A stretch of DNA of 64,000 bases, taken from the NCBI RefSeq assembly GCF_000204055.1, contig NW_006768768.1:1861950-1925949 (forward strand). Reading direction: 5' to 3'. Shown here one piece after another: positions 11,637-22,565 of the stretch (the stretch's first letter is position 1; every line of letters begins with the position of its first letter). Both the position numbers and the translations under genes were made by a program. Origin of the DNA: Melampsora larici-populina 98AG31. Lineage: Eukaryota; Basidiomycota; Pucciniomycetes; Pucciniales; Melampsoraceae. The notes under the pieces were generated by a model. That model ran no database searches. It was given only the letters and a program-made list of their open reading frames with translations, and had not been told where the DNA came from.

Positions 11637-12350
11637 ACATGTTTGATGTCCCTTGGATGCGGGCTCAAATATGTTGACCAAAATCTCATGTATGTATGAC
11701 CAGCTTGATTATTATAGACCAGCTTGATCATGGATATTTGGAAGTTGGAAGTACATTCACATATATGCAGATTCAATTCACATGTGGGTGACACGTCCTT
11801 GACTGAGATTCACACGTGTGTGAATTTCATTCACACGAATGTGAATTTCTTTCACACGTATGTGAATTTCTTTCACACGTATGTGAATTTCATTCACACG
11901 TATGTGAATTTCTTTCACACGTATGTGAATTTCTTTCACACGTATGTGAATTTCTTTCACCCTGATGTGAATTCCATATGTGTGAATGGCATTCACATAC
12001 ATGTTTGATGTCCCTTGGATGCGGGCTCAAATATGTTGACCAAAATCTCATGTATGTATGACCAGCTTGATTATTATAGACCAGCTTGATCATGGATATT
12101 TGGAATTTGAAAGTACATTCACATATATGCATATTGAATTCACATGTGGGTGACAAGTACTTGACTGAGATTCACATGTATGTGAATGTCATTCACACAC
12201 GTATGTGAATTTCATTCACACATATGTGAATTCCTTTCACCCTGATGTGAATCTCATTCACCCATGTGTGAATGGCAATAACTCAACCGGTATTTGACTG
12301 ACATTTATGTCAGTTTTTATGATATATGACATTCACATGATTCACATGTG
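11637..12350. repeat. Duplicated ~150-bp spacer module plus right array block 2
   Basis: The stretch from ACATGTTTGATGTCCCTTGG at 11637 to the GTGGGTGACA near 11795 recurs at about 12001-12155 with few changes. Between the copies lies array block 2 (11820-11985), units TTCACACGTATGTGAATTTCT, again TTCAC-N6-GTGAA with N6 = ACGTAT. More units follow at 12170-12270. Confidence 0.85.
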
Positions 12351-12799
12351 TTTGATATCCCTTGGGTAGGTTGAGTAAATATGCAAACCAAAATCTTATG
12401 TATGTGTGTGTAGACCAAGTTGATGGAAAATGGAAATTTGAAAGGTAGATTCCCATATAGGTAAATTTAATTCACATGTGGGTGAATGTACGTGATCATA
12501 TATGGGTGAATGTCATTGGATGTATGAATCAAGATCAGCTGTGGATGGTGATTCACATGTATGTGATGATGATTCACGTATGGGTGAATTGAAATCCAAA
12601 AATATTTGATGATGACCCACATGTGGGTGATTGTGATTCACACATAAATACATCATACATACATATACGTCAATTTAAGTGACATATGATAATATGAGTG
12701 ATGATCTGCATGTTACATATGTATAAAGTGTTGTCACCCTTACATATGTATAACACATTAGGGTGAATGAAGACATATTTGACTGACAGTTTGCTAACA
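12351..12799. repeat. Diverged third spacer copy and array tail
   Basis: A third, weaker copy of the spacer starts at about 12350 (TTTGATATCCCTTGGGTAGG). Scattered TTCAC/GTGAA units go on to about 12660. The left end of the next element begins at 12800. No gene. Confidence 0.7.
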
Positions 12800-12875
12800 C
12801 AGTGCCCGTGGCAAAGGCCCCCGACGTCGGGGGCCCAACGATCTTGCGCAAAAGTGTCAAAAAAACTGTGATTTT
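12800..12875 (+). repeat. Left terminal inverted repeat
   Basis: AGTGCCCGTGGC, the 20-bp palindrome at 12816-12835, CCAACGATCTTG, then a T/A-rich part. Mirrored at 16840-16916. Confidence 0.8.
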
Positions 12876-13321
12876 TCTGTCCAAGCCAAATTGGTACGCT
12901 GAGCCTGCCCAGTTTGCCCCATCCCCAACCGCCAGACTCAGGTGTTGACCTCAGGAGCACTGAGCCATTGTCCAACTTCATCAACACTGATGAGCTGGGA
13001 TGAGCCGGGATGAGCGGTCCTGCCCTGATTGTATGAACCCATGGGGGATCCGTCAAAACATATGCTCAAGCGGGCAAAGATGCCTGTTCCCGCAATTCCT
13101 GTTTGTAGGTTGGGGTTGGAGCTTCGGGATCCAGATCCTGAAGAGAGTTGTATGCTCGGTCTTGGTGCCATTCTTACATCGTCAGCAACTTCTCCCCCGT
13201 GACTCCGGTTGGGTCTAGGTAGCTGATAAGTTTCTTTTATCTTTTTATGTCATCAATCACTATTTCTCTCTCTTTTTATCTCTTAGATTAATTTTCAATA
13301 CATACAGCAAAAACTTCAACC

Positions 13322-14116
13322 ATGGACCGCATTCATGACCTTGATAGTCTCTTTCGGGCTTCATTATCTTCCGATATCAACTCCCGACATGCTGCTGAAC
13401 AACAACTACAAGCATTAGAAGTTACCGAAGGATTCGTATCATCGATATTCTCATTGGTGGTTTCCTCATCGAAGGACTTACCAGTCCGTCAAGCTGCAGC
13501 TGTTTATCTCAAGAATCGTTTTAGGGCATCATACGATCGGATTGGCCAACTCAAACCAACATCTGTCTAGTGTTTCTTAGACAGCACCTACTTGATGGAC
13601 TATCTTCAGTGCACCCATCCATTCGAATTTTGATATTACCAACTCTCTCGGCGATCATCTCTGTGGACGACCCTCATCTTTGGCCTGACTTGCTTTTGCA
13701 GACTGTCCGCTTAATCTCGACCAATGAATTGGCTGCTATTGAAGCCGGTCTCTTGGCGTTGGTGGAAATTATGCGGCTTTACCAATGCGCAGGGCGCGAG
13801 AAAGGGGATTTATCGGATCCAGTGGTCGCCTCTACTTTCCCATTCCTTTTGCCACTTGCTCAAAATCTACTCAATCAGTCGACGACTATTGTGTTTAACC
13901 TCGACCTTCTTCTGCGGCTGAAGCAAACTCGAACGTTGGCACTCTTATGCATCTCATACTCAAAATCTACAAGACATCTATTACTGCAGAATTACCACCA
14001 TTCCAACAACAGCATATTGTACCTTGGGGTCAACTCCTACTGACTGTAGTCCCTAAACCACTCAAGGATAGTGTTGGATTTCCTTCTCAACTCGAGGACA
14101 GAGAGCGGTGGGGTTG
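13322..14116 (+). pseudogene. Importin-7/8 (Nmd5/Sxm1-like) N-terminal fragment, frameshifted
   Basis: ATG at 13322 in a good context (CAACCATGG) opens the importin-beta N-terminal HEAT repeats: LFRASLSSDINSRHAAEQQL, LPVRQAAAVYLKNRF. A TAG at 13568 and a frame change lead into FLRQHLLDGLSSVHPSIRIL, DDPHLWPDLL and a second frame change near 13890. GTLMHLILKIYKTS and WGQLLLTVVPKPL then follow. It stops matching at EDRERWGW (about 14116), where the next fragment is joined directly. Real importin-7/8 proteins are about 1000 residues, so only about the first quarter is present. The 5' UTR seems captured too (CT-rich leader at 13240-13320). In a living gene it would carry proteins or RNP cargo into the nucleus; here it is broken. 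Confidence 0.8.
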
Positions 14117-14867
14117 GACGAAAACCTCGATTATCACATACACCTGAAAGAACACCTCCTAGGACTGGCATCCCACGTAGGGCTGAACAATCATCACCTT
14201 CAACTTCTAGACAAATTCCTTCTGGACCTATGGCCCGTGCAAGAACATCGATTCGAAAAGTCAATGACTTCGATATTATTGGAGCATCGGATATGGCCAG
14301 CAAACCTATGGCTGCTGATCCAAATTGTAATCCTAAGATTAGGAATAGATTAAGTACCCGAATAGGTTCATCTGTTAGAGAGATTCGTAAGTGAATTGTT
14401 TTTTTGCAGTTTAGATTATGTTTAGATACTGAATTGATTTGTTGTTTAGTTCAAAAACATAGTAGTCGAGTTTCACAATCTGGTAGTCCTATGATTGGAG
14501 ATATTGAACTTGAAGAAGGTAAGGTTTTCAAGAATTTATAAGATTCGAAATAATTCAAAAGGAAAAAAAGTTGATTTTTTGCTTGTTAGATGCATCGAAT
14601 TTAGAGTTTGATATTGAAAGTGAATTTCAAAGGTTATCGGGAGAAATTAGACTTGAAGAAGTAGTAGTTGAAGAAGAAGGAGAGTCAAGTAAGCGATCGC
14701 TCAAGTTTAATCAAACTGTGGCTACCACAAGTCTAACTCCGATTCCAAAAGAAATGAGATCTACTGAAAATAATAGTAATCAACCTCATCAAGCAAATGA
14801 AGGTAATTCAGAAAGTAGAAGTGGAATTGGAAATCGATTTAGAAATGAAATCACTTCTGATGTCTAA
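14117..14867 (+). pseudogene. Captured fragment of an unidentified gene, introns intact
   Basis: From the junction with the importin fragment one frame continues: RKPRLSHTPERTPPRTGIPR, then VNDFDIIGASDMASKP, exon end at 14396. A GTAAGT...TTTAG intron (14397-14449), exon 14450-14518, a second intron (14519-14589) and exon 14590-14867 ending in a stop all splice in phase (…IELEEDASNLEFDIES…). The N-terminus is missing. It is Ser/Arg-rich and acidic and I do not recognise the family. The intact splice sites show genomic, not cDNA, capture. It could be expressed as a chimera only if the importin frame were repaired. Confidence 0.6.
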
Positions 14868-15077
14868 TGCGAAACAAGAAAAGAACAAGAAAGACTGAAA
14901 TAACAAACACTGACAGAACAAATTGAATTTTAAAGAATATACCAAACATCATATCAGATTTGAAGAAATCAAATGATCAACTTCAAAAACACTTCTATAT
15001 TCGAACCAAACTAATTATCAGATCCATCGGAAGAACTCAAAAGAAATTTATTATTCTTAACTTTATCTTATTGATTA

Positions 15078-15410
15078 GGCTGGTTATTTAAATAAAGGTG
15101 AATCAGGATCAAATTTTACTTCAAATTTTCCGATTACTATTACCAGTCCAGAGAGATGGAATAAGGTATTAGAATTTGAAGAAGAGTTTGGTCAAACAAA
15201 TTCAAAAACACTTGGGATGGAAGATAATCAGATTCAACCTAATGTTTTATTGATGAATTATAATCTTAGACATCCTATTTATTCAATCGACCAAATCAAT
15301 TCCAAAAGATTGCCTGAAAGTATCTTACCTAATTTTCAACATTTTCAATATGCTAAAGTGTGGAACGAAATAGCCAATTTAGACAGCTCTCCCGCTGTGC
15401 GCGATGCGGT
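15078..15410 (+). pseudogene. Captured fragment of an unidentified gene
   Basis: After an acceptor-like GATTAG one frame reads GYLNKGESGSNFTSNFPITI, later ITSPERWNKVLEFEEEF and PNVLLMNYNLRHPIYSIDQI and runs to about [12 protein letters not shown], where the aminotransferase piece follows in another frame. Not recognised; it could be a further exon of the preceding unidentified gene. Confidence 0.4.
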
Positions 15411-15592
15411 CATGGACTTAAAGCAGCCGGATGTAAAGTATGGGATCCAGAAGGAATTGATTACATTGATTGTTTGGGCGCTTATTTAGCTGTCAATCAA
15501 GGACATTGTCATCCTAAAACAATTCAAGCACTGATCAAGCTCAAACTTTAACATGAGCTTCAAGAGCATTTTATAGTTCAAATTTTTATGTG
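15411..15592 (+). pseudogene. Ornithine aminotransferase N-terminal fragment
   Basis: The frame [20 protein letters not shown] then [19 protein letters not shown] is the hallmark N-terminal segment of ornithine-oxo-acid aminotransferase (CAR2/OAT). A small deletion and a stop follow (15549), after which AQTL and SRAFYSSNF of the same protein are still readable to about 15592. The PLP-binding lysine region and the rest are absent. The intact enzyme makes glutamate semialdehyde from ornithine; this piece cannot. Confidence 0.8.
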
Positions 15593-16839
15593 ACCGGTTA
15601 ATACTTGAGTTAAAGCGGTTAAAACTGCGTTAAAATTGGTTAAGAAATGGTCTTATATGCAGGTAAGTTTCTGACTTGGATCGATCTGCTATCCAATCCG
15701 ACAGTTATATGATTTATCGTTTTGATCATAGTGGCCACTGTCACTGTCTTGAGTTCAGCTAATACGAACTTTGATCATCATCGAACTTATTGATTGATCT
15801 GCTCCACTCTGATCAAGCATTGGTTACTTGATCGGATTTTTACATTTATTGTAGTTATTGATTCGCACTCTTGACCAAAGATGAAGTTATACCTTCTATT
15901 CTTCGGTTTTCTTGGGACTAAATCTTCTTGCTCTAATCAGAAAGTAGACTTTGAATCTGGTTATAATTTTTATAGACCTTGTATACATTGATTTCTAGAT
16001 CTTATACCTAGTAAACTCACGCGCTATGTATCACAAAATCGACCACAATGGGGAAGAACGCATGTTCAGAACATGACACCTGAAATGAACTCTTCACCAT
16101 GCAAATGTCTGATGTCTCCTTGAGAAAAAAAATTGACATTGTCATTCTCCAACGCTTTACATGAACATTTTGTATTTAGCGATTTGATGATAAGAAATTG
16201 GTTCATGAATCAAGATCAAATTTGTATTGTAAGCAAAGGAGAAGACGTGAGAATGGAAAGTACCATTACATTCAAATTGATCGTCCATAATACTTGTAGC
16301 TTCTTCTTTTCCTTGAGAGCAGTCAACCTTTTATCGATCTCGTCTGCGTAGTTAAAAAAACATCTTTTAATACTATAATAAGTACCATACAAGAAATTGC
16401 CTTCCAGTTGGCAAATCATGTTTTGATTTATTAATCTCTTTTATTGTCTGCTTTTTACCTACGAGCTTTCTCTTTCTTCTGCTAATGCCGATTTTAATAA
16501 CTTTATTTGTGTGCGTTTCTTTTTACTCGAGTTCAAGTTAGGTAGTTTGTACGGTTAACCGTTAGCGTATCTATTGTGTTTTGTCCAGAGTGTCATCTCG
16601 AAGTTGTTTTTCTCAGTCTTCGATCTATTGTTTTTTCTTTTGGCCTCTGGCCTCCCCAAGGGGTAGTGAGGAACACTGAGCGTTCAGTAGGGGAAAATGA
16701 GCGTTCAGTCGTTAATACTGAGCGTCCAGGGCCGCTCGTCTCCTAGTCTGCCTGAGGCTTGACTCAGACGGATGAAGTTCAGCGTAAGGAATATTCTTCC
16801 AATCTTTCCCCTTTGTGGATAATTGTACGCTTTTGGGCC
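15593..16839. other. Non-coding interior of the Pack-type element
   Basis: No gene-like frame. Contains three spaced copies of GAGCGTTCAG or a close variant (GAGCGTCCAG) at about 16678-16728 near the right end, possibly subterminal repeats of the element. Confidence 0.4.
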
Positions 16840-16916
16840 ACAAAAATCACACAAATGCGACAAAATTGCCAAGATCGTTGGGCCCCCGACGTCGGGGGCC
16901 TTCGCCACGGGCACTT
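16840..16916 (-). repeat. Right terminal inverted repeat
   Basis: Reverse complement of the left end with one difference in the first 46 positions (G for A after GTGGC) and lower identity further in. Palindrome at 16881-16900. Confidence 0.8.
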
Positions 16917-17000
16917 TGTAAGAGTGTAACTAACTTTTTGAGCTATGCAGTGTGTTTATACACGGTTGGATATGTAATAGTTACTAATAGTTAATTCCAA

Positions 17001-17173
17001 TTACGGGATACAAACTAGAAACCCGGATTTGTTCCGGGTTTCCCAATTCGGACTTTTTGGCTGTGTTTGCGCAAACTGGGAAACTGGGAGAACGTGGGAA
17101 AGTTCCAAACACAGCCAAAAACAAAAACTGGGAAACTGGGAAAAAAACCCAGTTTTAACTTTGTATCCCGTAA
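17001..17173. mobile_element. MITE, 173 bp, with perfect 14-bp terminal inverted repeats
   Basis: TTACGGGATACAAA at the left end is matched by TTTGTATCCCGTAA at the right end. A second inverted pair lies inside: TTTTTGGCTGTGTTTG and CAAACACAGCCAAAAA. A TA dinucleotide flanks both ends of CGGGATACAAA, as in Tc1/mariner-type insertions. No coding capacity. Confidence 0.75.
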
Positions 17174-18051
17174 ATGTATTGCGTAGTCACTTAGTTATGG
17201 TTTTTGATCCGACGCGTCGGGGGAGTCGGCGCGTCGGTAGGGGGCATTCCGGACAATGTCGGATAGGAAATACATTTTTTCTAACGGATAATATCCGAAG
17301 CGTCTAGTAGACACAGGTGAAGAAATGAGACAGAATGTGCAAAAAAGATGAAAACAGCAAGATAAGACAAGAAAAGCCCTTTGAGGGTCACACATCATGC
17401 CAAATCTCATGATGGTGTTTTGTGGTATGCATCAATGCAAACAGTATCTCTTGGTCAATTCTTCAGCTGGTACCCGGTCATACCAAGTCTTGAGTGTTGA
17501 AAATGAAAAGGTATCAGTGATGGGTAGTGAGTTAAGAAGACAAGAATGATAAGACACTTGCCAATAGATGTCCATCTGCCAGTTGCCTTTTTGAAAATAC
17601 TTCCAAATCCTTGACACTGGACACCACTTGTGAACGTCCTCAGAAAGAGCTTTTGAGTCCAGGAAGGATTTGCATTTGAAGCTGTTGCTTTGATAGTCCA
17701 AGTACAAATCAACAAAACTGAGATCAAGTGAGTCAAAAGCGGCGATAAGATGCAAAAAAACCTCTACCAAAATATCCTACTTGGGTATTACTGGAGGGTT
17801 GAAAATTTGGGTCTCGGTGACTAGGCTGGATTAACTGTACACAGGGCCAGGAAGCGCCAAGAGTCCGGCCCTGAGCACTCAGGTCCGGGCCACAGCCCCA
17901 CTTGATGTAACATGGTGTGCACTGTGAGGTCACCGATCATTAGTTTCAAGAATTTTCAAATTCTCGATCAACTTCAACTCAACTTCATTCTCAACTTCAT
18001 TCTCAACAAACTCTCAACAACAACAACAACAACAAGTATCAAGAACTCATC
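17174..18051. other. Intergenic region upstream of the DUF2433 gene
   Basis: 17209-17245 is GC-rich with a CCGACGCGTCGG palindrome. A minus-strand open stretch (17770-17432, no ATG) has protein-like composition but no recognised family. The last 100 bases before 18052 are CAA/CTT-rich, typical of a 5' leader. Confidence 0.4.
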
Positions 18052-20980
18052 ATGCCTGTTCTCAACTCATCATCAACTCATCAAAATCAAAATGAAAAAT
18101 CTAATCCTAATCCTCAAATCCCATCTTCACTTAATCTTCCAAATGATCCAAATCAATCTCATTCTAATAATTTAGATGGTCCATCAAATAGAGTAGATTT
18201 AATCAATTCTGAACACGGTAGGATACTTTGTATTGCAGACATTAGAGGTAGAATCTCTCAAATTAATCAATTGGCAAAAGAATTCAATGCGATTGCTGTC
18301 ATTCATTCTGGTGACTTTGGATTCTATGGTACGTTTCATCTCTTATCTTCAACTTTTCAATCATTAATAAGATTCCTTTACTTATCCTTTTGATTTCTAT
18401 TGTTATTGGATTTTCATTAGAATCTACTTCACTGGAACGTATTTCTGATCGAACACTTCGTCACTTGATTCAATATTCATCTCTTATCACGCCTCAATTC
18501 CGATCACAATTACTTGCACCCAACATGAACGTTCATTCGATTAGACAAATGATCCTTACACCACCCAATCCATCCATTAATATTCCAATTGGAGAATCTT
18601 CTGATGGAGCTCCACCTGCTTTTCCATTATCTGAATTCCCTGATCTTTTATCTGGAAAACTTAAGCTGAATGTACCGGTTTATACAGTTTGGGGTGCTTG
18701 TGAAGATGTAGCGATTTTAGAAAAGATTCGTGCTGCTGGTCCTTCTCCCCTCAAGGTTCCCAATTCCAATGCAAAGACACTTGATCCCAAGACTTCACTT
18801 TCACCTTATTCGATTCCCAACTTAACTGTTCTAGATGAAGCTACTACACGTTGTTTAGTCATCGGCGGTGTTCGTCTTCGACTCTTTGGGCTGGGTGGTG
18901 CTATTGTTCCTCATAAGTTATTTGATAATGGGGAAGGTGGTGCGACGATAGCAGGGGGTCAAGGTACGATGTGGACAAGTGTGTTACAGATTGGTGAAGT
19001 CGTAGATACTGCTCAAAGGGTTTACGATCCAACCGAAACAAGATTACTCATCTCACATGCTAGTCCGGGTCGAGAAGGTTTATTGGCTCAATTAGCTCTT
19101 GTTTTAAAAGCTGATCTTTCAATTTCTGCTGGTTTACATTTTCGGTAAGAGTCCATCTTGGTCTCTTCATACTTATCTTGATCATTCTTCAACTGACGAT
19201 TCTCACGCGAATTAAATTAGATACGGTGTCAGTTATAATGAATTCAGCGTTCAACACGATCAGGAAGCTTTCCGTGGTAAGCTACATCATGCGAAATCAA
19301 CTTTTACTGAAATCTGGGACACCGTCAAAGGTCAAGTAGAAGCTGTTATCGAGTATGTCTTACATTTCTTATCTTGATTTCTTGCGTAGAGTAAGTGTAT
19401 CATTGTACTTACGCCAGCAAAACTCCAGTGAACATCAACGCCAGTTACTCTCCAATGCTCTTGCTGTAGCAAATCGTGTTCCAGCTCCTACACCACTAGG
19501 TGGTGGTGCTCCCACAGAGGAACCAGCATGGAAGAACTCTTGGAATTGGAACTTACCTGATGCTGCCTTTGGTAGTTTGATCCTGGACATCAAGGAAGGT
19601 CGGATTGGAGCCGAGATGAGAAGTCAAGGTGATTTGTAGCTTCGTGATGACATTTTCGGTTGTTTTGATAGTGTCTGATTCTTGGTTCTTTGCGCTAGGT
19701 TTTAACTTTGCATATCGTGCTGCTTCACAGCAAAAACCACCCAGCACATCAACAACAGGACCGAATAGTAGTGTTCCAGCTACCAATCCTCCTTCAGCGC
19801 TCTCCAATCCACATTCTCAAAGCACTCAATCTCCAGTTACTCATCTTCCAAACCAAACTCATTCTCGTAAACCAGGCTCCGAAGGTCAAAACCACAACAC
19901 ACGTAATCCATCTCCAGGTGTGAAAGCAGAAACTAGTCAAGAGAATAATGGACCAGCTTCAACTAGTCATAGTCATCATTCTAGTGTCACTGGAGGTCCG
20001 AAGTCACATCTCACGCAAGGTTCAGCATCTAGTTCGAATGCAGCTTCATCAGGACCTAGAAACAACTCATCCCAACCAATTCATCGATCATTAAAGTCAC
20101 GCGATGATCCTTCTATCACTCATTCATCACGTCCTTCTTTAACCTCATCAGCCGGTGGGGCCAACACTTCCAAACCTGAAACCCACGATACTAAGAATGA
20201 AACAATTAGGAACGCGAGTAATCCTACTAACAATTCAACTACAACTAACGGAGTATCTCCCAAACCTGTCTCGCAAGCTACTACACCCAACCAACCAAAA
20301 ATAAACACTTCAAATGAGTCAAAAGAAATTGACACTTCAGATCGAGCTCCATCAGGTAACTCTACACCTTCTGGAATTTCACCTGTGGCTTCTCGTAAAT
20401 CATCATTTCCTAATAGTCGAAAAAAGAAAGGATCATTACCTACAAGTGGAGCTACTAGTGTGAAGAGTGATACAGATCGTAGTGTTCCTGATAAAAATGA
20501 TAATGATGGACCTACTTCGGGTGGAACGAATGATAAGACTAGCCATAATGACAGTAAACCGAAAGGAGACACAAGCACGGAAGCGAATAATGAGAAATCA
20601 TCTAAACCGACTAATAACCATCACCAAAATGAACCAAGACAAAATCCAACTCAGAACAACAACAATGGTGGTGAGAGCAGTGGGAATCAAGGAAATTATA
20701 AACCAAATTATCCAACAGGTTCTATGAGAGGTAGAGGAGGACCTAATCAAAGAAATGGTAGAGGAGGAGGACGTGGAGGAAGAGGTGGAAGGGGTGGATT
20801 TGATGGACCACCTAGACCATCTGGTCCTGGATTAGTTGGACCTGCGTTAGCAGGAGCAGGAGTAAGTTTTTCTGATCTTCATTCCATTGAAATATAAAAT
20901 ATTGACGAATTTGATGAATATTATAGATTGGTAGTAATAATCGAAGTGCTAGTAATAGTAATCAACCAAGTGGACAATAA
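18052..20980 (+). CDS. DUF2433-family calcineurin-like phosphoesterase with RGG-rich tail
   Basis: Six exons, all in phase: 18052-18328, 18421-19144, 19221-19352, 19390-19628, 19699-20861, 20927-20980, about 862 residues. The N-terminal half is a metallophosphoesterase of the fungal DUF2433 type: [51 protein letters not shown] and [15 protein letters not shown] supply the expected Asp, His and Asn metal ligands. The C-terminal ~400 residues are a Ser/Thr/Asn/Pro-rich disordered tail ending in an RGG box ([20 protein letters not shown]), which usually binds RNA. Intron 3 is only 37 nt; the next acceptor (19417) would break the frame. Substrate unknown. Gene on its own, no operon. Confidence 0.85.
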
Positions 20981-22565
20981 AATCTAGATCAAAGTAAACC
21001 AAAGTGTTTTTTTTCTTTTGGGAGTAGATTCAAATATAAAAGGAATTAATAGATTACTTTAGATTTCATTAACTATCTCTTTGAATTTAAATTTGTTTTG
21101 ATTTGATTTTTTGATTTCTTTAAACAACACCAAAAAAAACTTTCTTTTCGAGAAAAAAAATTAAATCAGATTGTTGCATTTAAATGTTTAATTTCTTCAT
21201 TTTGTTTGGTGATCTTTTGATGGTATGAAGATGTTGAAGTTGAAGACCATTAACATAAGATCAATTCATCATACTTTACTTTCATTTTAGACTCTTGCTT
21301 ATTTAATCAGAGGAGATGAGCTTTTTTTATGTTTCTTGCTACAATGAGGCAATTTCATTTCTTTTTCTTTTCAGATGGTCACTTTTGTTTTTCATCATGA
21401 GCTTTGTTTGATTAAACGTTGGGTTTTGAATTAGAATGAGTGGTTGACATCTCGAGATCTACATGGGTTGTCAACAATTGCGTAATGTTTTTTGCTTGTG
21501 CGTTCTGGTATGATTATAGGGGCTCATAGATGCTGATCGGGTGGTAAACAAAGATGTATGAATCAAAATAAGTAAAGTATACTTGAGATAGACTTGATGA
21601 GAGTAGAATGAATAAGTCAAAGAAATGATTTTGAATAAAAAGAACTCAAGGAAAGGAAATCAAGGATCAATCAAAGAAAATGAATAGTAAGTTGAGAATT
21701 GAGTTGTTTACCTTGCTGTGTACTTGATCAAAATTTCAGAAATTATCACTTTACACCAAAGAGCTTCAGTAGATGAACTCTAAAAACTTATTAAGATCAT
21801 CAATCAGACTACGTACACAGCAGTGTCATATTGCCCATATTTCAGTTCATCAATAAGCCATGAGTTCCATTCCAAATCAACTCAATCAGAACTCATCAAA
21901 CCACAATAAGCTCATCAAAAGAAATCATTTTGAAATCAGAGCAAACATCTTGGATCCAGGATAGTCATCAAAAACTTCAAAACCATTTAAACCACACCAA
22001 AATCATAAATATAGTCATTTCTTGATCATCATCTCAAATACATAAACAAACAGGCATTTCATCTAACCAAATGCGAATAAAATCTCTTAAATAAAAATTA
22101 ATGTAAAAAAAGGGAACCTCAAAGAGTAAATACTCTTTCCAATTCAAAAAAATAAATAAAAATAAAAAAGATAAAACAAAAAAACAAGCTACAAAGTGTG
22201 TGAGTGTGTGTGTTTTAATCTTGCAATTTACAAATCTAATATTATATAATGATTAAGTTCAAACCGTTTTTTTTTGTTCGACAAAAAAAAATTGAAGAAA
22301 AAACTATCATGAATTAAATCGTCAAGTGGAAAAACCAAAAAAAAAATCAAATTAATAATAAATAAATCATAAGCAAACAAAATAATGTACCATGCACGAG
22401 TAAACGAAGAGAAAAAAGAGAAAAGGGAAAGATTACGTTAGATCATACGTTACAACATAAGAGCATTGCAAAGATTAAAACGAAGGAAAACACAGAGTTT
22501 ATCTAACAGAGAAAAGTCAAGAAAAGTTAAAAATGAATGGAATCCGATTCAAAATCATTTCACTT
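20981..22565. other. Intergenic region between convergent genes
   Basis: AT-rich 3' flanks of the DUF2433 gene and of the lipase gene (which reads towards it). Poly-A/T runs; no gene-like frame, no clear repeat. Confidence 0.5.

Larger units (their letters stand above)
12800..16916. mobile_element. Pack-type TIR DNA transposon carrying host gene fragments
   Basis: The left end (12801) and the reverse complement of the right end (16916) both start AGTGCCCGTGGC, then [AG]AAGG, a 20-bp palindrome GGCCCCCGACGTCGGGGGCC (12816-12835 and 16881-16900), and CCAACGATCTTG. Weaker similarity runs to ~75 bp (TGTGATTTTT). A CAGTG-type end recalls hAT elements, but the right end is imperfect and I found no target duplication. 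Inside, instead of a transposase, are pieces of an importin-7/8 gene, an unidentified intron-bearing gene, another unidentified piece and an ornithine aminotransferase gene. This is the Pack-TIR pattern. Confidence 0.75.

Noticed and set aside
11412..12008. Repeat proteins of the WNSHMGE and VNFFHTY type
   Set aside because: Same artefact of 21-bp arrays; open on both strands.
12797..16920. Assignment of the Pack-type element to the hAT superfamily
   Set aside because: CAGTG start is suggestive, but the right end lacks it and no 8-bp duplication was found, so the superfamily is left open.
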